DNA of 64,000 bases. Origin: Aliamphritea hakodatensis. Lineage in GTDB: Bacteria; Pseudomonadota; Gammaproteobacteria; Pseudomonadales; Balneatricaceae. The translations under genes were made by a program, and so were the position numbers. Position 1 is the first letter of the stretch. Each line of letters opens with the position of its first letter. The notes under the pieces were generated by a model, which had not been told where the DNA came from, ran no database searches, and saw only the letters and a program-made list of their open reading frames with translations. The stretch covers positions 2,666,001 through 2,730,000 of the forward strand of contig NZ_AP025281.1 of NCBI RefSeq assembly GCF_024347195.1. Direction: 5' to 3'. This document shows positions 51,912 to 61,387 of this stretch, one piece after another.

Positions 51912-51947
51912 AAAAAAGCCTCTGCAGTTCGCTGCAGAGGCTTTTTT
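51912..51947. terminator. Bidirectional terminator
   Basis: AAAAAAGCCTCTGCAG...CTGCAGAGGCTTTTTT between the convergent chemoreceptor and EamA genes. Confidence 0.9.
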
Positions 51948-51949
51948 AT

Positions 51950-52819
51950 TTAACGGCGGCGCAATACCAGATACACACCAAACACCGTCACGCCGATAGC
52001 CCCCAGCTGAATGAGCGTCAGTTGTTCATCAAACAACAGCCAGGCTTCGATAGCGGCCGCCGGCGGCACCAGATAAAAGAAGCTGGCCACCCGCGCAGAC
52101 TCACCTTCACGGATCATCAGCATCAGCAGCAGTATCGCCGCCACGGAAAGCCCAAACACCAGCCAGGCCATTGCCAGCCACAATGTCGGTGTCCATTGCA
52201 CCACCCGGTCTTCAAACAGAAAGGCCAGCAGCCCCATAAAAACGGCCGTGGAAATGTACTGAAAAACCGAACCGGCCAGTAAATCCACCTGACCACCAAA
52301 ACGCTTCTGGTACAGCGTGCCCACTGAAATGGCAATCAGTGCCACCCCCACAGCCACAAAGGCGGCACCGCCCACATTCAGGTTTGCCCCGGCCTGCTGA
52401 CCACTGAGAATAACCACACTCACCCCGAGCAACCCCAGCACCATGCCAAGCCACTGAATCCCCAGCAGCTTCTGACCGAACCAGCGCCAGCTCAGCAAGG
52501 CTGTCAGCAAAGGCTGCAGACCGACAAATATGGCCGTCAGACCCGCCGGCATACCCAGTTTAATGGCAGCAAACACCCCTCCCAGATAACAGCCATGTAC
52601 CAGAAATCCGGTTACCATCTGGTGGCTGGCCTCCACCGGACCGGGCCAGCGGGGCTTAAAGACAATACACAGCCCGGCAAACACCACCAGGGTAAACAAC
52701 ATACGGATAAACAGCAGATAAAATGGCTCTATAAATGGCAGCGCATATTTCGCACCGATAAAGCCGGTACTCCACAACAGCACGAACATCCATGGAACGA
52801 GCGCAATGGCGCGATTCAT
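51950..52819 (-). CDS. EamA/DMT family transporter
   Basis: 289 aa, ten hydrophobic helices, two EamA repeats (WMFVLLWSTGFIGAKYALPF in the first, LVPPAAAIEAWLLFDEQLTLIQLGAIGVTVFGVYLVLRRR in the second). Substrate unknown. Paralogous in type, not closely, to the transporter at 28380. Confidence 0.86.
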   Translation of the reverse strand: MNRAIALVPWMFVLLWSTGFIGAKYALPFIEPFYLLFIRMLFTLVVFAGLCIVFKPRWPGPVEASHQMVTGFLVHGCYLGGVFAAIKLGMPAGLTAIFVGLQPLLTALLSWRWFGQKLLGIQWLGMVLGLLGVSVVILSGQQAGANLNVGGAAFVAVGVALIAISVGTLYQKRFGGQVDLLAGSVFQYISTAVFMGLLAFLFEDRVVQWTPTLWLAMAWLVFGLSVAAILLLMLMIREGESARVASFFYLVPPAAAIEAWLLFDEQLTLIQLGAIGVTVFGVYLVLRRR

Positions 52820-53146
52820 ACAAGCATCCTTTAATAACGAATAGCGGAAAACATCTGAAAAACAAAGAACGCCGCATCATATCGAAAATAGATGGCAGGC
52901 AATACCACCAGATGAGCATAAAAATATTAGTTAACTATTATTCCTTCATCATTAACCTGTATTGCAGTAAAAACCCTCAGTATTAAGGCATACAAACCCT
53001 AGCCTCAGGTTGACGTTCTGCCACTCCCTGAGTTACAAGTAAAATGCCGCAACGCATTTTCATCAGCTAATATCTGCATACAGCTGATGTCATAAGTTTC
53101 TGATAATCAAAAAATAATATGCGGCCACAGATAATAAGAAGTATTT
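52820..53146. other. AT-rich intergenic region
   Basis: About 330 bp between divergent genes. Promoter-like TTGACG lies near 53012 on the plus strand. No RNA gene or strong hairpin is seen. Confidence 0.4.
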
Positions 53147-54064
53147 ATGAGCAAATTCTACACCGCTGAACGCGTCACAATTAACAGCCTCAACGACCTT
53201 ACCCAGCGACCCGGTTTCAGTGATACCGTCCGGCCCCTGCGGTCCGAGTTCCGGTACGTCGTTGCTGCATATTCCTTCCCCCGCAAAATTGCCAGCTGCT
53301 CGGTCACTAACTGCTATCAGAATCACAAGAAGGGCTTTCTGGTACACACTGCACACGGGCGGGAATGCTGTCTGTGCGACAGCTGTGCCCGCAAACTGAT
53401 GCCTGCAGAAATGCTAAAGCCACCCCGCGCAGCAAGAGTCAGCAGCCGGCCGGCAGCGCCAAAAACAAAAACCGTCAGCAAAAGCACCCCGGCAGAGCCG
53501 CCTGCCGACACCGTTGTACTCAGTCTCAGCGAGATCCGGCAGCGCTGTGCTGATACCAAGAACCGTGTTGAAGCCCTAAAAAAACAACCCAAGGGCGCAA
53601 GTTGGCTCTATCAGTCAGTGCGCAATTTCCGTCAGGCCTGCCCTTCCGAGCTGTTTGACGCCCTGAAAAGCCTGCATCAGCAGGGAGAGAACAGCCCGGT
53701 CATTGAGCAAATGATTGAAGCAGACGCCAGCGACGCTCAGCTAGCAGATATTGAAAGCCTTCAGGGGCTGGGCGTTTTCAACGGCGACATCCGACAGCAA
53801 CTGATCGATACCTGCCTGAAAGGCATCACTGAGCTGGAGAAGAAACTCAGCAGATATAACGATTCCGAAACGCTTCAGCTACCGGAAAACTGGTTCGATG
53901 ACATCAGCCAGGCCCTGGCCAGCGGAGAACAACTGATTGCTGAAGCCAGCCTGTTTTTCACACCGGAAAATCTGCAGCACCTCACCAGCCTGCCGTTAGA
54001 TGAAAAGGCCCGGCAAAAAGTCCGCAAGCTGCAGTGGGACTGTGAGAAAGGAACCATACGCTGA
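53147..54064 (+). CDS. Hypothetical protein with Cys-rich N-terminal module
   Basis: 305 aa. Residues about 45-85 carry SCSVTNC and, 20 residues later, ECCLCDSCARKLM, a likely zinc-binding module. A Pro/Lys/Ala linker (about 95-120) leads to a helical, acidic C-terminal half. No signal peptide. No family recognised. It is followed at once by the 135-aa gene at 54066, suggesting a two-gene operon. Confidence 0.6.
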   Translation: MSKFYTAERVTINSLNDLTQRPGFSDTVRPLRSEFRYVVAAYSFPRKIASCSVTNCYQNHKKGFLVHTAHGRECCLCDSCARKLMPAEMLKPPRAARVSSRPAAPKTKTVSKSTPAEPPADTVVLSLSEIRQRCADTKNRVEALKKQPKGASWLYQSVRNFRQACPSELFDALKSLHQQGENSPVIEQMIEADASDAQLADIESLQGLGVFNGDIRQQLIDTCLKGITELEKKLSRYNDSETLQLPENWFDDISQALASGEQLIAEASLFFTPENLQHLTSLPLDEKARQKVRKLQWDCEKGTIR

Positions 54065-54065
54065 C

Positions 54066-54473
54066 ATGGATTTTATCCGCGCCACCCACTTACCAGCCCC
54101 GGAGCGGCTGCACGAAGACCTGTGCTGGTTCCATCACCATAGCCCGCTGGGGCGGTCAACATTACTCATATATGCCACTGAACGGGACTTTCTGTCCGCC
54201 CCCAAGAGCTTCGCAGTACTGGAACTTTCAGGTGAATCCGACCCGGAAATTCATCAAATGAATGCAGCTGACTACCTGCAGCAACTTGATCCGGAAAATC
54301 CCCTCACGACAGGCCTGTACCGAATGACACTGGATGAAACCACGGAGATTATTCTGTTACTGAGCCAGCAGTCCGCACTGGAAATCACCTGCCGGACACA
54401 TCAGCTGAAAACAACCCTTTACCACTGCGCTGACAGTCAGCAGGCGTTGCAGCAATACCTGCAGACCGCCTGA
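54066..54473 (+). CDS. Hypothetical protein, partner of upstream gene
   Basis: 135 aa from the ATG at 54066, 1 bp after the upstream stop. Mixed alpha/beta, with SPLGRSTLLIYATERDF and TGLYRMTLDETTEIILLLSQQSALEITC. No known domain recognised. Confidence 0.55.
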   Translation: MDFIRATHLPAPERLHEDLCWFHHHSPLGRSTLLIYATERDFLSAPKSFAVLELSGESDPEIHQMNAADYLQQLDPENPLTTGLYRMTLDETTEIILLLSQQSALEITCRTHQLKTTLYHCADSQQALQQYLQTA

Positions 54474-54479
54474 CAACGG

Positions 54480-54716
54480 TCAGTCTTTTTTCCCCCAGGG
54501 GCTACTTTTGGTATCAAGGTACAGCTGCTCAACCTTACTGCGCGCCCAGGGGGTGCGGCGCAAAAACTTAAGGCTGGATTTAACGCTCGGGTTTGCCTGA
54601 AAGCAGTTAATATCAATTAATTGTCCGAGACGTTCCCAGCCATAATGCTGCTCCAGTTCAACAACAATCTGTTCCAGCTTAATGCCATGTAAGGGGTTAT
54701 TCGGTTGCTGATCCAT
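54480..54716 (-). CDS. VF530 family (DUF2132) protein
   Basis: 78 aa. NNPLHGIKLEQIVVELEQHYGWERLGQLIDINCFQANPSVKSSLKFLRRTPWARSKVEQLYL is the complete VF530 pattern. The family has a solved helical structure related to DNA-binding folds; function unknown. Confidence 0.88.
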   Translation of the reverse strand: MDQQPNNPLHGIKLEQIVVELEQHYGWERLGQLIDINCFQANPSVKSSLKFLRRTPWARSKVEQLYLDTKSSPWGKKD

Positions 54717-54952
54717 AAATTTCCGGCCGGATGATTAATAATGGCGCAATTATACGGCCTATCAAACCGGCCCGATACCCGACATCCAGATTCCGCACCG
54801 TTAACCTGTCCCGCCGGATTTCAGGCCATACTTTTACCTGTTTACCTGCTCCGGCCGCCAGAGAGCGGCAGACTGGCATTTTCCTCTGCATTTGAGCTGG
54901 GTTACAATGCCCGGCCTGAACATCAACCCTTATCAATAAGCTGTAACCTGAT

Positions 54953-55762
54953 ATGACTTTTGATACGCTGCAAGACAACTTTTACCGCCTCCGCAACAAC
55001 CGTATGTTCGAATGGTTTGTCGTAGGCATCATCATCTTTTCCGCACTGGTAATCGGCGCAAAAACCTACGATATTCCACCGCAGGTATTACAGCTGATCA
55101 GTTGGCTGGACAGCGGTATCACGGTATTCTTCCTTATTGAAATCAGCATTCGTTTTATTGGCGAACCGGATAAGCGCAACTTCTTTAAAAATCCGTGGAA
55201 CCTGTTCGATACCCTGATCGTTGTCATCAGCCTGATCCCGATTCAGGACAGCGAAATGGCACTGATAGGCCGCCTGATCCGGATTTTCCGGGTGTTACGG
55301 ATGGTTTCGATCATTCCCGAGTTGCGCCTGCTGCTGAACTCACTGATTAAAGCCCTGCCGCAACTGGGCTATGTGATCCTGCTGATGTTCATTATTTTCT
55401 ATATCTATGCAGCAGTCGGCGCATCCTTCTTCGCCCACATCAATGAAACCCTGTGGGGTGACATTTCCATTGCCATGCTCACACTGTTCCGGGTAATGAC
55501 CTTTGAAGACTGGACCGACGTCATGTACGAAACAATGGCCGTCTACTCCTTCAGCTGGGCGTATTATCTGAGCTTTATCTTCCTGACAACATTTGCCTTC
55601 CTGAACATGGTGATCGGTATCGTTGTCAATGTGATGGAAGCGGAACATGCAGACGAACGCAAAGAACAGGACATGGCCGACGGCGTGCCTACAATCGAAG
55701 ATCTGCACAAAGAAATTATTGAGCTGAAAGCCCTGATCAGAGATCAGCACACTCACCGTTAA
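54953..55762 (+). CDS. Voltage-gated ion channel (single-domain, six-helix)
   Basis: 269 aa. Six hydrophobic helices; S4 voltage sensor RLIRIFRVLRMVSIIPELRLL with spaced Arg; pore loop LFRVMTFEDWTDVMYE, resembling the LESW-type filter of bacterial sodium channels but reading FEDW; S6 followed by a C-terminal helix (IEDLHKEIIELKALIRDQH) likely to form the tetramer coiled coil. Inner membrane; ion selectivity uncertain. Confidence 0.87.
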   Translation: MTFDTLQDNFYRLRNNRMFEWFVVGIIIFSALVIGAKTYDIPPQVLQLISWLDSGITVFFLIEISIRFIGEPDKRNFFKNPWNLFDTLIVVISLIPIQDSEMALIGRLIRIFRVLRMVSIIPELRLLLNSLIKALPQLGYVILLMFIIFYIYAAVGASFFAHINETLWGDISIAMLTLFRVMTFEDWTDVMYETMAVYSFSWAYYLSFIFLTTFAFLNMVIGIVVNVMEAEHADERKEQDMADGVPTIEDLHKEIIELKALIRDQHTHR

Positions 55763-55783
55763 TACAGCAAGTCTTAATCTGCA

Positions 55784-55813
55784 CAAAAAAAGCCTCATGA
55801 TGAGGCTTTTTTT
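55784..55813. terminator. Bidirectional terminator
   Basis: AAAAAAAGCCTCATGATGAGGCTTTTTTT between convergent genes. Confidence 0.9.
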
Positions 55814-55829
55814 ATATCCGGGCCCGCTA

Positions 55830-56609
55830 TCAGGGCCTGAGAGTCTGGCCCTGCGAACTGATTTTCACCAGATCCGAGAACCCGGCCCCGGTATGCTGCT
55901 GATACACCTCATCCAGACTGCCATCCGCATGCATCGCCCCGATTGCATCATCGATGCGGCGCATTTTTTCACGCTGTCCGACGTTAAATGAAGGATACAT
56001 CGGCTGCGTACTGAACACCGGCAACATAGGCTTCAGTGCCAGACCATGATCCCGGATCGCCTGCTGCATCACGACCACATCAGCAAACACCAGATCCAGG
56101 CGATTTTTCATAATCATCTTGCCGGCAACTTCCTCCGTCGCTACCCACTCAATTACCGGAAAGCCTGCGTTAAGAATTTTGGCTGAATACTGAAACCCCT
56201 GCATCAGCGCCAGGCGCTTATCAACCAGCTTGCCGACGTACTCATAGGGGCCGTAATCATCACCGTCACGTAACCAGAAAGCCTGAACATACAAAGCATT
56301 AGGGTGATCACCGTGAATCAGACCCGGACGCTCAACTGCATCCAGAGCAAAGTCATACTCGCCCCGCTGTACCATCACGATACACCGTTGCCAGGGTAAA
56401 TTACGGAAGCTGATTTCGAACCCGGCCCGTTCTGCTGCAGCCTTCATTATATCGACGGTAATTCCGCCAGGCTGACCATCAATCATCCGTGTATAAGGGG
56501 GCCACTCCACAAAACAGGCTTTGAGCTTATCAGCTGCAAAAACCTGCGTGGCACCAAACAGAACAACAACCAGAACTGAACGAATCAGACAGTCGAAAAG
56601 TATGCGCAT
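55830..56609 (-). CDS. Periplasmic solute-binding protein (SBP_bac_3)
   Basis: 259 aa. Signal peptide ending QVFA (about residue 25). LKACFVEWPPYTRMIDGQPGGITVDIMKAAAERAGFEISFRNLPWQRCIVMVQRGEYDFALD is typical of the amino-acid-binding family. No transporter genes adjoin, so it may be an orphan binding protein or sensor partner. Confidence 0.85.
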   Translation of the reverse strand: MRILFDCLIRSVLVVVLFGATQVFAADKLKACFVEWPPYTRMIDGQPGGITVDIMKAAAERAGFEISFRNLPWQRCIVMVQRGEYDFALDAVERPGLIHGDHPNALYVQAFWLRDGDDYGPYEYVGKLVDKRLALMQGFQYSAKILNAGFPVIEWVATEEVAGKMIMKNRLDLVFADVVVMQQAIRDHGLALKPMLPVFSTQPMYPSFNVGQREKMRRIDDAIGAMHADGSLDEVYQQHTGAGFSDLVKISSQGQTLRP

Positions 56610-56872
56610 ATTACGTTTCCTTTTGGCTATCAGAATGAATCTGTCACTGTTTCGCCCAGTATATAGCAGCTACTGCAAGGGTTACACGGGATATGCATGA
56701 AGGACTGCCCAGATCGGGGGAATGTGCCGCAAACAGTCAAGAAGCAGGCTATATCCCTTACAGGAAGCAAACATATAAAAAATCAGGACAGAGCTGCTCT
56801 TAGCTTTATACCATTTCTTAGTATCCTATCCAGTTGTATAGTTTTAGTGCCATATAAGCAGGGAAGGCTTCA
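56610..56872. other. Intergenic region before toxin gene
   Basis: About 260 bp, AT-rich close to the toxin gene. No clear gene or RNA. A promoter for the toxin-antitoxin pair is expected here but not fixed. Confidence 0.35.
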
Positions 56873-57190
56873 GTGACACGGATTTTTCTAACAAAAAAGT
56901 TTACCAAATGGTCTGATGCTATTGGTTTGGCAGATGACAGAATCAAAGACACCATCGCTGAAATTGAAAACGGACTCATTGATGCGGATCTGGGTGGTTC
57001 CATTTTTAAAAAGCGCACAGGCATTAATGAGCGTGGTAATAGCGGCAGCCTGCGCACAATCATTGGATTCAAAAAAGGCAACAAAGCCTTTTTCCTTTAC
57101 GGATTCCTGAAGAGCGAAACAGACAATATCACTCAGCAGGAAAAAGCGGCTTTCAAGGAAATGGCTAAAGTGTATTTTCAGGCTCAATGA
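56873..57190 (+). CDS. RelE/HigB-type toxin (DUF1044-like)
   Basis: 105 aa. FTKWSDAIGLADDRIKDTIAEIENGLIDADLGGSIFKKR, RTIIGFKKGNKAFFLYGFLKSETDNITQQEKAAFKEMAKVYF match the RelE subfamily paired with XRE antitoxins. Likely a ribosome-dependent mRNA endonuclease. The frame is intact, while the downstream antitoxin is broken twice. Codon use is AT-richer than neighbours, fitting transfer. Confidence 0.8.
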   Translation: MTRIFLTKKFTKWSDAIGLADDRIKDTIAEIENGLIDADLGGSIFKKRTGINERGNSGSLRTIIGFKKGNKAFFLYGFLKSETDNITQQEKAAFKEMAKVYFQAQ

Positions 57191-57262
57191 TGAGCAACTG
57201 AAAGCATCTCTCAAGTCTGGCGCAATACGCGAAATAACAAACAGCACTGAGGAAGATTCGTC

Positions 57263-57564
57263 ATGAGCGATATTCTTAATTCCATACACGAAGATATAAC
57301 CGCTCTGCATGAATGCGGCGCAGCTGATGAAATCACTATGCGTAATTTAATGCGCTATGCCTGACACCAGTCCCCGTCTATACCCCGGAACGAATTAAAG
57401 AAGTTCGGGATAAAAATCATATCAGCCAGTCAGTACTGGCGGCTTATCTGGGTGTTACAGTCAAAGCAGTCCAGCGATAGGAGCAGGGCTACTCAAAGCC
57501 CACTGGATCAACAGCCAAACTGTTGGCTATCGCAGAAAAAAAAGGCCTGCACGCCATTGCCTGA
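57263..57564 (+). pseudogene. Broken XRE antitoxin (frameshift and nonsense)
   Basis: ATG at 57263 reads MSDILNSIHEDITALHECG..., then stops at 57362 after ATGCGTAATTTAATGCG, where relatives read MR-x-FDALC: one base is missing. The other frame continues TPVPVYTPERIKEVRDKNHISQSVLAAYLGVTVKAVQR, meets TAG at 57478-57480 in place of the usual Trp codon, then EQGYSKPTGSTAKLLAIAEKKGLHAIA to TGA at 57562. Recognisably the HigA-like partner of the toxin just upstream. Confidence 0.8.
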
Positions 57565-57761
57565 TAACTGGCGCCATTAAACTGCCCTGTAGCATCTGAC
57601 AGTAAAGCCGCCGGTTTATTGCCTGGGTTGCGGGAGAAAAACTGACCCGGAGCTGGCAAATGCAACGCAACAAACCCTCCCCGGCTTATACAAATCGCTG
57701 GAACGAACTGCCAATCCAAAAACTCTGATTAGCTTTAAATAACAAACATAACTAATTGATA

Positions 57762-58412
57762 TTAAAATAGAACAGAGTCACCACCCTCATCCCAGGGCGC
57801 AAACTTCGGCATCACCTTCCGGAACAGTTCAGAGTCACAGAAGCCTCTCACCCAGGCCTGCAAGTGCGGATATTCACTGCTGTAAAACCAGTCCCTGTCA
57901 ACGTGGGCAAACTGCCGCACGAATGGCACGATCGCCATATCAGCCAGACTCACCCGGGGCAGAACCAGATACCCGCCATGCTTCGCCAGCCGGGTTTCAA
58001 GCTTCGCCAGACTCACCATGCACTGATCACGGTAATAATCCTGTGAATGCTCAGGATGACGTTCAGAATACTTATAGCGATCCAGATGCTGCTTGAAAAC
58101 AAAATCATTTTCCTGAATCAGCCCCTGCATATCCCACTGCAGATCCAAATCCCTGTTCAGAAGCCAGTCCTGAGGATCATTTTGCCGCAGCGCCCAGCGC
58201 ATAATGTCGAAACTCTCATCGATCACCCTGCCCTCCGGCAATACCAGAACCGGCACGGTGCCTTTCGGAGAAACCTCCAGCATTGCCCGGGGCTTATTCC
58301 GGAGCACCACTTCACGCAACAATACCTCTTGCTGACTATACGCAAGCGCTAAACGGGCACGCATTGCATAAGGGCAACGCCGGAAAGAATACAGAACAGG
58401 CAAATCCGCCAT
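57762..58412 (-). CDS. Glutathione S-transferase family protein
   Basis: 216 aa from the ATG at 58412 (two more starts lie within 9 bp). Thioredoxin-like N-terminal domain with LYSFRRCPYAMRARLAL, a Cys-type (omega/glutaredoxin-like) active site, and KGTVPVLVLPEGRVIDESFDIMRW. Helical C-terminal domain. Likely thiol transferase or deglutathionylase. Confidence 0.87.
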   Translation of the reverse strand: MADLPVLYSFRRCPYAMRARLALAYSQQEVLLREVVLRNKPRAMLEVSPKGTVPVLVLPEGRVIDESFDIMRWALRQNDPQDWLLNRDLDLQWDMQGLIQENDFVFKQHLDRYKYSERHPEHSQDYYRDQCMVSLAKLETRLAKHGGYLVLPRVSLADMAIVPFVRQFAHVDRDWFYSSEYPHLQAWVRGFCDSELFRKVMPKFAPWDEGGDSVLF

Positions 58413-58528
58413 ACACATCAACCCAGATAATCAAAAACGCCCAGTATACCCGGTAATCCTCCGGTGCTTAACCGAACAGCGCTATGTTATGATCCCGCCG
58501 ATAAGCATTAACTGTATAAGAGCACCCT

Positions 58529-59614
58529 GTGGAATTACTTAATATTCAGTGTCTGGGAAAATCACTGCGTCTGGAAGGCTCGATGGCCGGCTGGCAAATC
58601 CTCTACTGGAACAACACACCAGTATCCCGTATTGACGCCGATGCTAATTATAACGGCACATCTGAGCACAGCTTTGAACTGAAAGCCGGCGAGCAGATAA
58701 TCACCTGCCGGCTGGCGATTGACCTGAACTGGCAACCCTTCACCCTACAGCATGAGCTCTTCATTGATGATCACGCCGTCAGTGACGGCAGCCGTAACAG
58801 CAAAGACATTGAACGCCAGCAACCGGTTGAAACCCCGCAACCTGCGAAAAAGCCATTCAGCATAGTGGGTCTGGCGGCACTGGGCCTGAAACTGCTGAAA
58901 AGCGCCAAGCTGATCAAAGTGGTACTGGCCGGTGCGAGCCTGGCCGCCTATTCATGGTTCTTCTCCCTGCAGTTCGCACTGGCACTGATTGCCTGCCTGG
59001 TGGTGCACGAGTATGGGCATATCCGGGCGATGAAACATTTTGGCATGCAGACCAAAGGCATCTACCTGATTCCCTTTCTTGGCGGGCTTGCTCTCAGCGA
59101 CGAAAAAATAAACACCCGCTGGCAGGACGTCGTTATTTCCCTGATGGGGCCGGTATTCGGCCTGGGTATGTCAGTACTGTGTTTGTTTGCCTACTGGGTA
59201 ACCGGGGAAGCATTTTTTGCGGGACTCAGTGCTTTCAACGCCCTGCTTAACCTGTTCAACCTGCTGCCAATCCTGCCTCTGGATGGCGGACATGTCCTGA
59301 AGAGCATCGCCTTTTCAATGAATTCACTGGTCGGCCTGCTGCTGTGTGCAGGTGCTGCCGGTATCGGTATATTCATCAGCTACACACTGGGGCTTGCTCT
59401 GCTGGGTTTTCTGCTGATTGTCGGCTGTGTTGAGATCGGTTTTGAATGGCGCAGCCGTTATATGACCCATTTACTGCCGCTGGACCGCTATGGCCAGATT
59501 TTTTCAACCCTCTGGTATCTGGCAACCGTCAGCGGGCTGGTCGCCATCATCTGGTACTTTGCCGGCACAGGGGATGCGTTACTGGGTTTGCCGTTACAGG
59601 TATTACGCAGCTAG
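58529..59614 (+). CDS. M50 site-2-type membrane metalloprotease
   Basis: 361 aa from a GTG start. Residues 1-105 form a soluble beta-rich domain. Membrane helices follow; zinc motif VVHEYGHIRAMKHFG (HExxH) and NLLPILPLDGGHVLKSI (third ligand Asp) are both present. The long cytosolic or periplasmic N-terminal domain is unusual for the family and not recognised. Intramembrane proteolysis of unknown substrate. Confidence 0.85.
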   Translation: MELLNIQCLGKSLRLEGSMAGWQILYWNNTPVSRIDADANYNGTSEHSFELKAGEQIITCRLAIDLNWQPFTLQHELFIDDHAVSDGSRNSKDIERQQPVETPQPAKKPFSIVGLAALGLKLLKSAKLIKVVLAGASLAAYSWFFSLQFALALIACLVVHEYGHIRAMKHFGMQTKGIYLIPFLGGLALSDEKINTRWQDVVISLMGPVFGLGMSVLCLFAYWVTGEAFFAGLSAFNALLNLFNLLPILPLDGGHVLKSIAFSMNSLVGLLLCAGAAGIGIFISYTLGLALLGFLLIVGCVEIGFEWRSRYMTHLLPLDRYGQIFSTLWYLATVSGLVAIIWYFAGTGDALLGLPLQVLRS

Positions 59615-59661
59615 AATGCACATATCGCGGGCGAGCGGCGTCCGCTTTATGAGAGCAAAAT

Positions 59662-59838
59662 ATGAGTGATAAGGTCGTCGATATCAGCAGCAGACGGGAT
59701 GACGCCCGCCATAAACGTAAAGAACAACGTATGGATCAGATGAAAGACCGCTTCGAAAAAGCCATGCCTACCGAAGAAACAGATCCGAAGAAAAAACTGC
59801 TGAATATTTTTACCAAGAAAAAACCGAAAAAACGCTGA
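59662..59838 (+). CDS. 58-aa basic protein
   Basis: MSDKVVDISSRRDDARHKRKEQRMDQ start, ending FTKKKPKKR. Highly basic and helical, without hydrophobic segments. It lies 47 bp after the M50 gene on the same strand. Not in a recognised family; could bind nucleic acid. Confidence 0.6.
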   Translation: MSDKVVDISSRRDDARHKRKEQRMDQMKDRFEKAMPTEETDPKKKLLNIFTKKKPKKR

Positions 59839-59927
59839 TCCCGGGATCCCCGGGTTGCAGCCCTTTTACCCCAGCACTAACTTACCGGACGGTCCCGGCA
59901 CTATCCGGACGCCAGATACAGACGCAC

Positions 59928-60389
59928 TCAGTAAATCCCAGCGTCCAACCCTGCCGCCAGCGCCATACCCAGCTCTTCACACTGCTCTTCGAAACTGTCC
60001 TGCCACTCTCCCCGACACAACAGCGGCTCCTGAACCCAGCTCCACCGCAACCCTGTACAGATTGTTTCCGCCGCCCGGCGGGTCCCGGTGCCGTCATGTC
60101 CGGCACGGATATACATCGCACAGGGTAATGCCTGAGTCTGTTCCAGGCAGGGATAATATATGCGGTCAAAAAAATCCTTTAGCGCACCACTCATGTAGCC
60201 AAGATTTTCTGTGGTGCCAAGAATAATCGCATCGCACTCCAGAACATCTGCTGGCACCGCGTCCAGCGGTGGCACCCAGCGACAACTGACACCCTCAATG
60301 TCCGGATGGCTGGCCCCCCGCAGGACAGCATCCACCATACGCCGGGTATTTTCCGACGGTGCATGGGCAACAATAAGCAGTTTCTTCAT
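59928..60389 (-). CDS. Flavodoxin-like NAD(P)H reductase family protein
   Basis: 153 aa. Opening LLIVAHAPSENTRRMVDAVLRGA (phosphate loop), ILGTTENLGYMSGALKDFFDRIYYPC (the GTTENLGYMSG pattern common to this family). FMN-binding, substrate unknown. Confidence 0.82.
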   Translation of the reverse strand: MKKLLIVAHAPSENTRRMVDAVLRGASHPDIEGVSCRWVPPLDAVPADVLECDAIILGTTENLGYMSGALKDFFDRIYYPCLEQTQALPCAMYIRAGHDGTGTRRAAETICTGLRWSWVQEPLLCRGEWQDSFEEQCEELGMALAAGLDAGIY

Positions 60390-60636
60390 GACATATTCCT
60401 GAATCAGATACCCTTGCAGCTTAACATAGCCCCGAAACGCCGTCCTGTCAGACTATCCGTACAAACAGACCAGACAAATCAGTCACTTAAGCTGCAGAAA
60501 GCCCCCTACGCTCTGCCCGCTGATTACCGGAAAAACACCCGGGCTGCAGCTCACTGCGGTTTACAGGATATAAATTTTCTCAGAAGATAACGGTATAAAG
60601 TAAAGTATAAAGCTCTGACCACCAGCATTCAGGCAT

Positions 60637-60663
60637 AAAAAAGCAGCCATCTGGCTGCTTTCT
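60637..60663 (-). terminator. Terminator after azoR
   Basis: GAAAGCAGCC-AGAT-GGCTGC-TTTTTT on the minus strand, just after the azoR stop. Confidence 0.85.
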
Positions 60664-60677
60664 AAAGGAAATACAGA

Positions 60678-61280
60678 TTAAGCAATCTCAATACTGTCGA
60701 TCAGTGCCAGCGCCGTGTTGATGCCGTCATCACCACCCTTAATATCTTCAGCGGCAATGAAAGTAACATCCGTCAGGCCAATGAAGCCCAGCACCGTCTG
60801 CAAATAGGTAGATTCATGGTTCAGCTCTGCATAAGGGCTGCGGGAAGAGTAATTTCCGCCACGGCTGCTCAGCACATACACTTTTTTATCGGCCAGCAGC
60901 CCAACCGGGCCAGTTTCCGGGCTGTACTGAAAGGTACGCCCCACCCGGGCAACCTGATCTAAATACGCTTTAAGGCCTCCGGCAATAGTGAAATTATGCA
61001 TGGGTGAGCCAATGACAATCACATCGGCCGCTTCCAGCTCAGCAATTAACTGGTCAGATAACCGGGTTTTCTGTTGCTGCTCAGGGGTTAACTGGTCCGC
61101 CGGGGTATAAAACGCGCCTATGGTCTCAGCATCAAGATGCGCCGGTGGCTCAAGCCCTACATCCCGATACGTGATATCAGATGCCTTACCTGAAAAACGG
61201 GCCACCAGCGCAGCCGTCAGGCGACGGCTGACTGAACCTTCTGCAGCCGGGCTGGAGTTAATTACGAGTAAACGGGCCAT
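60678..61280 (-). CDS. azoR: FMN-dependent NADH-azoreductase
   Basis: 200 aa. LLVINSSPAAEGSVSRRLTAALV (FMN phosphate loop), IGSPMHNFTIAGGLKAYLDQVARVGRTFQY, LSSRGGNYS. Reduces quinones and azo compounds by two electrons; role in quinone stress. Confidence 0.93.
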   Translation of the reverse strand: MARLLVINSSPAAEGSVSRRLTAALVARFSGKASDITYRDVGLEPPAHLDAETIGAFYTPADQLTPEQQQKTRLSDQLIAELEAADVIVIGSPMHNFTIAGGLKAYLDQVARVGRTFQYSPETGPVGLLADKKVYVLSSRGGNYSSRSPYAELNHESTYLQTVLGFIGLTDVTFIAAEDIKGGDDGINTALALIDSIEIA

Positions 61281-61387
61281 GGAATGCTCCTCAAGTCAGA
61301 TAGCCAGTGATGAGGCGCATTATTAACCATAAAAAAACGAATATAAATCATATGAAATAGCTAATTTCATTCGTTTAAATCGAACTA

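Noticed and set aside
57489..57719. 76-aa minus-strand frame behind the toxin
   Set aside because: Antisense to the antitoxin remnant, without a ribosome site or family match.
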